Source: Thermodesulfatator sp.
GTDB taxonomy: Bacteria; Desulfobacterota; Thermodesulfobacteria; Thermodesulfobacteriales; Thermodesulfobacteriaceae
Length of the DNA: 20,794 nt
Reading direction: 5' to 3'
NCBI GenBank assembly: GCA_003978075.1
Contig: QOAM01000136.1
Coordinates: 1 to 20,794 of the forward strand
Part shown: piece after piece, positions 7,744-16,214 of the stretch
Numbering within the stretch: the stretch's first letter is position 1
Layout: the number at the start of each line of letters is the position of its first letter
Made by a program: the position numbers and the translations under genes
Notes under the pieces: generated by a model
The model's input: only the letters and a program-made list of their open reading frames with translations
The model's database searches: none
What the model was told of the DNA's origin: nothing

Positions 7744-9086
7744 AGCTTTTCGGTACCGACGGGATTCGAGGAGAGGCCAATCGTTTTCCTATGACCCCAG
7801 AGATAGCCTTACGCGTAGGACAGGCTGTGGGCTATTTCTTCCGTAACCAAGGGAGACACCGCCGGATTGTTATCGGTAAAGATACGCGCCTTTCGGGCTA
7901 TCTTTTTGAGACCGCGTTAGCGGCAGGAGTGCTCTCCATGGGGGCCGAGGCTTGGCTAGTAGGGCCTCTGCCCACCCCGGCCATCGCCTTTCTTACCCGG
8001 GATCTTCGGGCCGAAGCCGGAGTGGTGATCTCCGCCTCTCACAATCCTTATCAGGACAACGGTATCAAGATCTTTGGGGCCGATGGTTATAAGCTTTCTG
8101 ATGAACTGGAGGCCCGCTTGGAGGACCTGGTGGACTCTTCGGAGTTGGAGGACCATCGGGCCTTGGCTGCGGAGATAGGGCGAGCCCGCCGGATCGAGGA
8201 CGCTCGAGGCCGTTACATGGTGCATCTCAAGCGGGCCTTCCCTCAGGATCTGGACCTGGAAGGCCTGAAGATAGTGGTGGACTGTGCCCATGGAGCCACC
8301 TACCGCGTGGCCCCGGAGATCCTGGAAGAGTTGGGGGCTACGGTGGTCCGCATGGGTTGTTCCCCCAACGGCCTCAACATTAACCAGGGTTGCGGAGCTA
8401 CAGCCCCAGAGACCTTGCAAAAAAAAGTCCTTTCCGAGGAGGCTCACCTAGGTCTGGCCTTTGACGGCGATGGAGACCGTCTGATCCTGGTGGACGAAAA
8501 GGGCCGCATCCTCGACGGAGATCACCTCCTGGCCTTCCTGGCCCTGGCCTTTAAAGAGGAAGGGTACCTCCCTCATGCCACGGTGGTGGCCACGGTGATG
8601 AGTAACCTGGGCCTAGAGAGGTTCCTGCAGGCTCAGGGGATCACCCTCAAGCGGGTCCAGGTAGGAGATCGCTATGTGGTAGAGGAGATGCGGAGAGGGG
8701 GTTTCCGGCTCGGGGGTGAACAGTCCGGGCATGTGGTCATCTTGGACCGCACCACCACCGGCGACGGGGTGCTCACCGCCCTTTCCGTATTGGGAATTCT
8801 CCGACGAAAGGAAAAACCGGCCTCTTTCATCGGAGATCTCTGGGAAAAGTATCCACAGGTGTTAAAAAATGTGCGTGTCCGGGAAAAGAGGCCCCTTTCT
8901 CAGGTGCCGGGCCTTTTGCCCCGGTTGAAAGAGGCGGAAAAGGCCCTCCAAGGGAGGGGGCGTCTTGTGGTGAGGGCTTCGGGCACTGAGCCCAAGTACC
9001 GGGTGATGGTAGAAGGGGAGGATCCGGAGCTCATCGAGCACATCGCTGAGGAATTGGCGGATTATCTGGCGAAGGTTCTGGGATGA
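7740..9086 (+). CDS. glmM: phosphoglucosamine mutase
   Basis: Interconverts glucosamine-6-phosphate and glucosamine-1-phosphate, the step leading to UDP-GlcNAc for peptidoglycan and outer-membrane glycolipid. The 448-aa protein begins MKLFGTDGIRG, carries the catalytic phosphoserine Ser100 in ISASHNP, the metal loop DGDGDR (242-247), the sugar-binding GGEQSGH and the phosphate-binding RASGTEPKYR near the C-terminus. The start is GTG 7740, overlapping the YbbR stop as GTGA, with GGAGG just upstream. In other bacteria GlmM physically inhibits CdaA, which gives functional sense to the gene order. Its stop overlaps the start of the micropeptide gene. Confidence 0.97.
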   Translation: MKLFGTDGIRGEANRFPMTPEIALRVGQAVGYFFRNQGRHRRIVIGKDTRLSGYLFETALAAGVLSMGAEAWLVGPLPTPAIAFLTRDLRAEAGVVISASHNPYQDNGIKIFGADGYKLSDELEARLEDLVDSSELEDHRALAAEIGRARRIEDARGRYMVHLKRAFPQDLDLEGLKIVVDCAHGATYRVAPEILEELGATVVRMGCSPNGLNINQGCGATAPETLQKKVLSEEAHLGLAFDGDGDRLILVDEKGRILDGDHLLAFLALAFKEEGYLPHATVVATVMSNLGLERFLQAQGITLKRVQVGDRYVVEEMRRGGFRLGGEQSGHVVILDRTTTGDGVLTALSVLGILRRKEKPASFIGDLWEKYPQVLKNVRVREKRPLSQVPGLLPRLKEAEKALQGRGRLVVRASGTEPKYRVMVEGEDPELIEHIAEELADYLAKVLG

Positions 9087-9223
9087 ATCTTCGAAGGCAC
9101 TGGCCTAAGCTCCTCTGGATCTTGGCCTTTCTGGCCCTGGCTGGCGGACTTTGGGAAAAGGGCTACCGCTTTGTCTTTTCTCACGCGGCCTCTCTTTGCC
9201 TTTCTTGTATGGGGCTTCAGTAA
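9083..9223 (+). CDS. 46-residue membrane micropeptide with C-terminal CXXC
   Basis: The ATG at 9083 overlaps the glmM stop as ATGA, and the frame runs 46 codons to TAA. The product has a basic N-terminus (MNLRRHWPK), one hydrophobic helix (about 10-23), a short polar segment (EKGYRF) and the C-terminal end ASLCLSCMGLQ. A single helix followed by a terminal C-x-x-C-[IM]-G matches what I recall of the small CD1871A-type CXXC proteins, which are encoded next to NapH-like 4Fe-4S membrane proteins; exactly such a gene follows at 9353. Function is unknown; the paired cysteines suggest metal binding or thiol redox chemistry with that neighbour. The family assignment is from memory of the pattern, not a search. 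Confidence 0.7.
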   Translation: MNLRRHWPKLLWILAFLALAGGLWEKGYRFVFSHAASLCLSCMGLQ

Positions 9224-9314
9224 GAGACCTCGAGGGCAAGGGGTGCCCACAAATCATCAGGCGGCAAGCTAGTTGCAGGGGCAAAACCTGAGAGGTAGAG
9301 GACTTACTCTCGGA

Positions 9315-9335
9315 AGACCTCTGCAAAAGTCAGAG
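9315..9335 (+). repeat. dispersed palindromic element, copy 1 (half degraded)
   Basis: This 21-nt stretch, starting AGACCTCTG and ending GTCAGAG, is an exact inverted copy of 18191-18211. Its left arm AGACCTCTG pairs with the right arm only over CTCTG/CAGAG, because the outer bases of the right arm have diverged. It sits 17 nt upstream of the GTG of the polyferredoxin gene, directly after a 7-bp stem (CTGAGAG 9288-9294 with CTCTCGG 9307-9313, including one G-U pair). Confidence 0.7.
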
Positions 9336-9352
9336 ATTTAGAAAGCTTAAAG

Positions 9353-10246
9353 GTGAAACGCCTAGGCAAAAGAAATCTTGTGCAGCTTTTGGTGACCTTG
9401 GGCGCCAATTCTTACTTTGTTCCCCTCTGGCGTCCGGGCCTTTATACCGGCTGGTTTAAGAATATCTGCTTCCCGGGACTCAACTGTTACTCCTGTCCCT
9501 TGGCCCTAATGGCCTGTCCGTTGGGAATCTTGCAGCACCTCTTGGCCTCCTTTCGGGCCCTACCCCAGGCCGCCCTCCGAGCAGCCCTCTATTTCGGGGG
9601 TACCTTTTTACTCTATGGCCTCCTCCTAGGGCGGCTAGTCTGTGGCTGGGGCTGTCCCTTTGGGTTCCTCCAGGAGATCCTTTACCGCTTCCCAGGCCCC
9701 AAAATTGCCCGCCTTCCGCGCTTCCTGCGGCGTTTGAAGGTCCTCCTGCTAATCTTTTTGGTGCTGGCTCTCCCCTTGCTTGTGAGCGGGGAATTGGGTT
9801 ACGGAAAGGTCTGGTTTTGCCGGTTTTTCTGCCCTGTCGGCACCTTGGAGGCCGCTCTCCCTAACCTCCTCCTGCAGCCCTCTCTGAGAGCTCTGGTGGG
9901 CCTCCTCTTTTACTGGAAGGTCTTTCTCCTGCTAATCATTTTGGTACTCTGCGTCCTATATCTACGTTTTTTTTGTAAAATACTCTGTCCTCTGGGTCTT
10001 CTTTACGGATTTTTTAATCGTATAGGCCTCTTTCGGCTGCAATGGCAAGAAAAAGACTGCATTCGCTGTGGGGTCTGCGAACTCTCCTGCCCCATGGAAC
10101 TGAAAATTCCTCAGGAAATCAATTCTCAGGAATGTATTCGGTGTTTAAATTGTTTATTCGTCTGTCCTACGCGTTCCATCTTTTTAGATCGCTCTTTTCA
10201 GAGCGGAAAGACATTTGACGAGTTTTCTCCCTCTCCTGCAAAATAA
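9353..10246 (+). CDS. NapH-like polyferredoxin membrane protein
   Basis: Probable electron-transfer membrane protein, 297 aa. It has hydrophobic helices at about 76-94, 128-146, 181-204 and possibly others. The cysteine motifs in order are C39-x5-C45-x2-C48-x6-C55 (NCYSCPLALMACP), C97-x3-CP, C156-x3-CP, C208-x3-CP, then two classic 4Fe-4S sites: C236, C239, C242, C246-P and C261, C264, C267, C271-P. The membrane CxxxCP pairs are the NapH/NosR/RdxA pattern; the NCYSCP block marks a subfamily of unknown role. The start is GTG 9353; no better start exists because an in-frame stop lies at 9296. No nitrate reductase or cytochrome genes are nearby, so donor and acceptor are unknown. The micropeptide upstream is the likely partner. 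Confidence 0.88.
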   Translation: MKRLGKRNLVQLLVTLGANSYFVPLWRPGLYTGWFKNICFPGLNCYSCPLALMACPLGILQHLLASFRALPQAALRAALYFGGTFLLYGLLLGRLVCGWGCPFGFLQEILYRFPGPKIARLPRFLRRLKVLLLIFLVLALPLLVSGELGYGKVWFCRFFCPVGTLEAALPNLLLQPSLRALVGLLFYWKVFLLLIILVLCVLYLRFFCKILCPLGLLYGFFNRIGLFRLQWQEKDCIRCGVCELSCPMELKIPQEINSQECIRCLNCLFVCPTRSIFLDRSFQSGKTFDEFSPSPAK

Positions 10247-10251
10247 AAGAC

Positions 10252-10959
10252 ATGCGTCCCGACGGGAGGGCCCCGGACGAGATTCGTCCGGTGAGGATTA
10301 TCCCGGGATTTCTCAAATATGCCGAGGGGTCAGTCTTGATCGAATTAGGTGATACCAAGGTTCTTTGTGCGGTCTCCGTGGAAGAGCGGGTCCCACCATT
10401 TTTAAAGGATACCGGCTGTGGATGGGTTACTGCGGAGTACGCCCTTCTTCCGCGTTCTACGGAGAGCCGCACGCCGCGGGAGACTTTGGGCAGAAGAGGC
10501 CGTTCGCAGGAAATTCAGCGGCTTATTGGTCGGAGTCTTCGGGCGGTGGTGGATCTCCAGGCCCTGGGAGAGAGGACCCTGGTGGTGGATTGCGATGTGC
10601 TCCAGGCCGATGGCGGCACTCGTACTACGGCGATTACTGGGGCCTGGGTGGCCCTCAAACTGGCGGTAAGGAATCTCCTTGAGCGAGGGGTCCTTTCGCA
10701 GGACCCGGTGCTTGCCCCTTTGGCCGCCATAAGTTGCGGGGTGGTGGAGGGGGAGGTACGGGTGGATCTCAACTACGAGGAGGATCTCCTGGCGGAGGTG
10801 GACGCCAACTGGGTAATGACTGAAGAGGGCCGGTGGGTGGAGGTTCAGGCTACCGGAGAGAAAGGCCCCTTTACTTGGGAAAGGCTGGAGGAGATGAGGG
10901 TGCTGGCCCAGAGGGCCATCCAGCGTCTAATTCAATATCAAAAAGAGGTGCTGAGATGA
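10252..10959 (+). CDS. rph: ribonuclease PH
   Basis: Phosphorolytic 3'-5' exoribonuclease that trims the 3' ends of tRNA precursors, releasing nucleoside diphosphates. The 235-aa protein starts MRPDGRAPDEIRPV and carries the RNase PH signatures ESRTPRE (71-77), the phosphate-binding GTRTTAITG (122-130) and the acidic residues of LNYEEDLLAEVDANWV near the C-terminus. It begins 5 nt after the polyferredoxin stop, without a clear ribosome binding site, and its stop overlaps the rdgB start as ATGA. Because the tRNA-Pro gene nearby lacks an encoded CCA, a 3'-trimming enzyme is relevant to it. Confidence 0.97.
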   Translation: MRPDGRAPDEIRPVRIIPGFLKYAEGSVLIELGDTKVLCAVSVEERVPPFLKDTGCGWVTAEYALLPRSTESRTPRETLGRRGRSQEIQRLIGRSLRAVVDLQALGERTLVVDCDVLQADGGTRTTAITGAWVALKLAVRNLLERGVLSQDPVLAPLAAISCGVVEGEVRVDLNYEEDLLAEVDANWVMTEEGRWVEVQATGEKGPFTWERLEEMRVLAQRAIQRLIQYQKEVLR

Positions 10960-11570
10960 GGCGAAGGACCTTGGTTCTGGCCACGCGCAACGAGGGTAAA
11001 ATTCGGGAGCTCAAGGCCCTCCTTGCGGATCTCCCCCTTAAGATTCTGACCGCGAGGGATTTTCCAGAGGTAGACTCCCCCGAGGAGGTGGGGAAGACCT
11101 TTTTTGACAACGCCTTTATCAAGGCCCGACACTGGGCCCTGGCCACTAAACATCTGGCCCTGGCTGACGATTCGGGACTGGAGGTGGACGCCCTAGACGG
11201 GGCCCCGGGGGTCCAGTCTGCCCGTTATGCCGGCCCCCAGGCCTCGGATGAAGAAAACCTTCGCCGCCTCTTGGAAGAGCTTCGGGATGTACCTTTAGAG
11301 GAACGCACGGCCCGCTTTCGTTGCGTGATCATCCTTTATCATCCCGCAGGCCGCTGGCTCAAGGCCGAAGGGGTTTGGGAAGGGCTGATCGCCTACGAAC
11401 CCCGAGGCCATCAGGGCTTTGGATATGATCCTATCTTTTTGCCCATGGAGTTTGATTTTCGTAAAACTGCTGCCGAGCTCTCTCCAGAGGTTAAAAACCG
11501 CCTAAGTCATCGGGGAAGGGCCCTGGTGGCCTTACGGGAACTCCTTCCGGATTTCCTAGACGGCCTTTAA
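10956..11570 (+). CDS. rdgB: XTP/dITP diphosphatase (Ham1/RdgB family)
   Basis: Hydrolyses non-canonical purine nucleotides such as dITP and XTP to monophosphates, keeping them out of DNA and RNA. The 204-aa protein from ATG 10956 has the nucleotide-binding start LATRNEGKIREL (8-19), the metal-binding ADDSGLEVDAL (70-80), GAPGVQSARYAG (82-93), GFGYDPIF and C-terminal LSHRGRAL. The frame is open further upstream to 10833, but ATG 10956 fits the family N-terminus exactly and overlaps the rph stop by 4 nt. The rph-rdgB pair is a common bacterial arrangement. Confidence 0.97.
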   Translation: MRRRTLVLATRNEGKIRELKALLADLPLKILTARDFPEVDSPEEVGKTFFDNAFIKARHWALATKHLALADDSGLEVDALDGAPGVQSARYAGPQASDEENLRRLLEELRDVPLEERTARFRCVIILYHPAGRWLKAEGVWEGLIAYEPRGHQGFGYDPIFLPMEFDFRKTAAELSPEVKNRLSHRGRALVALRELLPDFLDGL

Positions 11571-11600
11571 AAGGTCTTAAAAAATGGTAAATTGAGGCGG

Positions 11601-11617
11601 CCCCTTCAGGGAAGGGG
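11601..11617 (+). terminator. possible weak terminator after rdgB
   Basis: CCCCTTC (11601-11607) and GAAGGGG (11611-11617) form a perfect 7-bp GC-rich stem with a 3-nt loop, 31 nt after the rdgB stop. The following GGATTTCCTT is only modestly U-rich, so termination would be weak. It separates the rph-rdgB operon from the tRNA gene. Confidence 0.35.
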
Positions 11618-11644
11618 GATTTCCTTAAAAAGAATTTCGAGGTT

Positions 11645-11718
11645 CGGGGCGTAGCGCAGCCTGGCAGCGCACCTGCCTTGGGAGCAGGGGGTCGGCGGTT
11701 CAAATCCGCCCGCCCCGA
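11645..11718 (+). tRNA. tRNA-Pro (anticodon UGG)
   Basis: A 74-nt cloverleaf. Acceptor arms are CGGGGCG (11645-11651) and CGCCCCG (11711-11717) with discriminator A. The D arm is GCGC..GCGC. The anticodon stem is CCTGC/GCAGG around loop CTTGGGA, giving anticodon TGG. The T arm is GGCGG-TTCAAAT-CCGCC. No 3' CCA is encoded (ATT follows), so it must be added by the tRNA nucleotidyltransferase. The T-loop TTCAAAT is canonical. Confidence 0.97.
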
Positions 11719-11838
11719 TTCTGAAAGAGACCCGGGGTAAAAGGCGAGGTTTAGAGAACAAAGGAGGAAAGGAAAAAGGTCTCCAAGAAAAAGGACTCTC
11801 GGGGGTCTCTGTATCTCCTAAAAATTTAGGGGTGCGGG

Positions 11839-12435
11839 ATGAGGGAGGGATATCGTCTTCTCGTGGTAGGAGTGGGGGGGCAGGGGATACTCTTTTTTAG
11901 TCGGGTGCTAGGCGAAGCAGCCCTAAGGGAGGGCCTCTCCGTGGCTATGAGTGAAGTACATGGTATGGCCCAGAGGGGCGGGGTGGTGGAGACCAACATC
12001 GTGTTAGGTGCGGTAAAGAGCCCTTATATCTCTGAAGGTGAGGCCGATATCCTCGTGGCCTTAGAACCGGTGGAAGCCCTGCGGGCCCTTTCCCGTTGCC
12101 GGCGGGAAGCTACGGCCCTAGTAAGTACGGATCCGGTCCTCCCTCAGGTGGTCAAAGATGGGCTGGCCACTTATCCCGATCTTCCGCCCCTTCTCGAACG
12201 CCTGAAGACCGTGCTTCCTCAGGTATATCTCCTCTCGGGAGAGACCCTAGCCCGAGAAGCCGGTTCCGTCCGGGCCTTAAATGTGGTCATGCTAGGGGCT
12301 TTGGCCGCAACAGAACTCCTTCCCTTATCGCGCGAGGCCTTGCTCGAGGCCTTAAAAGCGGTAGTGAAACCGAGTTATATTTCTCTTAATCTTCGGGCCT
12401 TTGAAGCAGGCTTTGAGGCCGTAAAAAAAGAGTGA
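11839..12435 (+). CDS. iorB: indolepyruvate ferredoxin oxidoreductase, beta subunit (IorB-like)
   Basis: The small subunit of the enzyme that oxidatively decarboxylates aryl pyruvates to aryl acyl-CoAs with ferredoxin as acceptor, typical of anaerobic amino-acid metabolism. The 198-aa protein has the gamma-domain fold of 2-oxoacid:acceptor oxidoreductases: GVGGQGI (11-17), SEVHGMAQRGG (38-48) and the conserved region around EADILVALEPVEALRAL. Length is right for IorB. The large subunit IorA, which carries thiamine pyrophosphate and the Fe-S clusters, is not adjacent: a tRNA lies upstream and convergent secA downstream. A 120-nt spacer precedes the gene and holds an AAAGGAGG sequence with no start codon near it. 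Confidence 0.9.
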   Translation: MREGYRLLVVGVGGQGILFFSRVLGEAALREGLSVAMSEVHGMAQRGGVVETNIVLGAVKSPYISEGEADILVALEPVEALRALSRCRREATALVSTDPVLPQVVKDGLATYPDLPPLLERLKTVLPQVYLLSGETLAREAGSVRALNVVMLGALAATELLPLSREALLEALKAVVKPSYISLNLRAFEAGFEAVKKE

Positions 12436-12514
12436 GTCGTCTCGGATCTTCCGGAAACTTCTTTTAGTGAGTCAGACAGTCTTCTGGAAAAAAACTTGGT
12501 CCTAAAAAAGACCC

Positions 12515-15256
<2,742 letters not shown>

Positions 15257-15269
15257 ACTTCACCCCGTC

Positions 15270-15403
15270 TTAAGCTCTCTTCTCCGCCTTCTCAACCCAC
15301 CCTCCACGCCGAGGGAAAATAAAATCGGCCTCCTCGTGCCGAACCTTCTTAGGATCAACCAAGTTTATATTTTTACGCTTTCCTGCTCCACCGTAAACAC
15401 CAT
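15270..15403 (-). other. possible small ORF broken by one base upstream of secA
   Basis: On the minus strand an ATG at 15403 opens a 12-codon frame (MVFTVEQESVKI) that stops just after an A5 run (T15370-15374 on the plus strand). The adjacent frame is open across the same place and continues NLVDPKKVRHEEAD... to TAA at 15272-15270, 13 nt before the secA ATG. One extra A in the run would join the two into a 44-residue basic protein whose stop-to-start spacing to secA looks operon-like. No good ribosome binding site precedes the ATG and I recognise no family, so this may be chance. Confidence 0.25.
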
Positions 15404-15479
15404 TCCAAGATAAGCCCTTCCGCAAGACCGGAAAAAGCCATCCCTCAGAGTTCAGGAGTTTACCCGCGACGAAAATTTT

Positions 15480-16214
15480 TCAATCCCGGGCGCGATCTAC
15501 GGAGCGGTAGGCCAGGAGGAAGCCCAGGAGGGAGAGGACGAAAAGGACCCCGGCGGAGAAGTGGGGGATGGCGGCCCCGTAGGCCGCGGAACGGATGAGG
15601 TGTGAGGCATGGGTCACCGGAAGGAGCTTCAGGGGCAGCCGGGCCCATTCCGGAAGCCCCTCCAGGGGAAAGAAGGTGCCCCCGAGAAAGACCATGGGGG
15701 TGATGATGAAGTTGGTCACCAGAGCCTGGTCGGCATGAGAGCGGATGACCATGGCCGAGGTTACCCCCAGGGAGGCGAAGACAAAGGCGTTGAGGAAGAC
15801 TCCCAGGAAGAACCAGGGCCCGAAGTGGAGATGGATACCGGCGAGCATGGTGATGGCCAAGATGACGAAGGTAGAAAGAAAGGCCCGGGTCACCCCGCCC
15901 AGGATCTCCCCCAGGACATAAGCCCAGTTGGCGATGGGGGCGGCCTGAAATTCCTCAAAGATCCGGAGATAAAACCGGGCCACGTTGATCTCCACGTTAA
16001 TCCCGAAACCCTGCATCATGGAGCTTGCGGCCACCACCCCCGGGACCAGAAACTCAAGATAAGGCCGGCCGTGGACGGTGAGGTGTCTTCCCAGGCCGAA
16101 GCCGAAGGCGATGAGATAGAGGGTGGGCGAGACGGAGAAGGAAAGGACCATGCGGGGAAGACGATGCCAGATGATGAGAAGCTCCCGCAGATAGACCGCG
16201 AGAAACCCCCTCAT
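15480..16214 (-). CDS. ABC-2 type transporter permease
   Basis: Integral membrane subunit of an ABC exporter of the ABC-2 family (the DrrB/NodJ type that moves drugs, polysaccharides or lipids). The 244-aa protein starts MRGFLAVYLREL and has about six hydrophobic helices (about 22-42, 58-75, 106-128, 137-160, 170-192, 220-238), with the amphipathic coupling region FEEFQAAPIANW and the LGGTFFPLEGLPEW segment typical of the family before the fifth/sixth helices. The frame is open upstream to 16295, but ATG 16214 overlaps the kinase stop as ATGA and matches the family N-terminus. No ATP-binding subunit is on either side, which is unusual because most such permeases directly follow their ATPase gene. 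Confidence 0.9.
   Translation of the reverse strand: MRGFLAVYLRELLIIWHRLPRMVLSFSVSPTLYLIAFGFGLGRHLTVHGRPYLEFLVPGVVAASSMMQGFGINVEINVARFYLRIFEEFQAAPIANWAYVLGEILGGVTRAFLSTFVILAITMLAGIHLHFGPWFFLGVFLNAFVFASLGVTSAMVIRSHADQALVTNFIITPMVFLGGTFFPLEGLPEWARLPLKLLPVTHASHLIRSAAYGAAIPHFSAGVLFVLSLLGFLLAYRSVDRARD

Noticed and set aside
9239..9340. Resemblance to a thiamine (TPP) riboswitch.
   Set aside because: Only GGGGTGCC and CTGAGAG match; the conserved second half of the aptamer is missing and the downstream gene is not a thiamine gene.
12436..12514. TTCCGGAA / TTCTGGAA pairing as a bidirectional terminator between iorB and secA.
   Set aside because: The loop is about 30 nt, one pair is G-U, and the T-run lies on the wrong side for secA.
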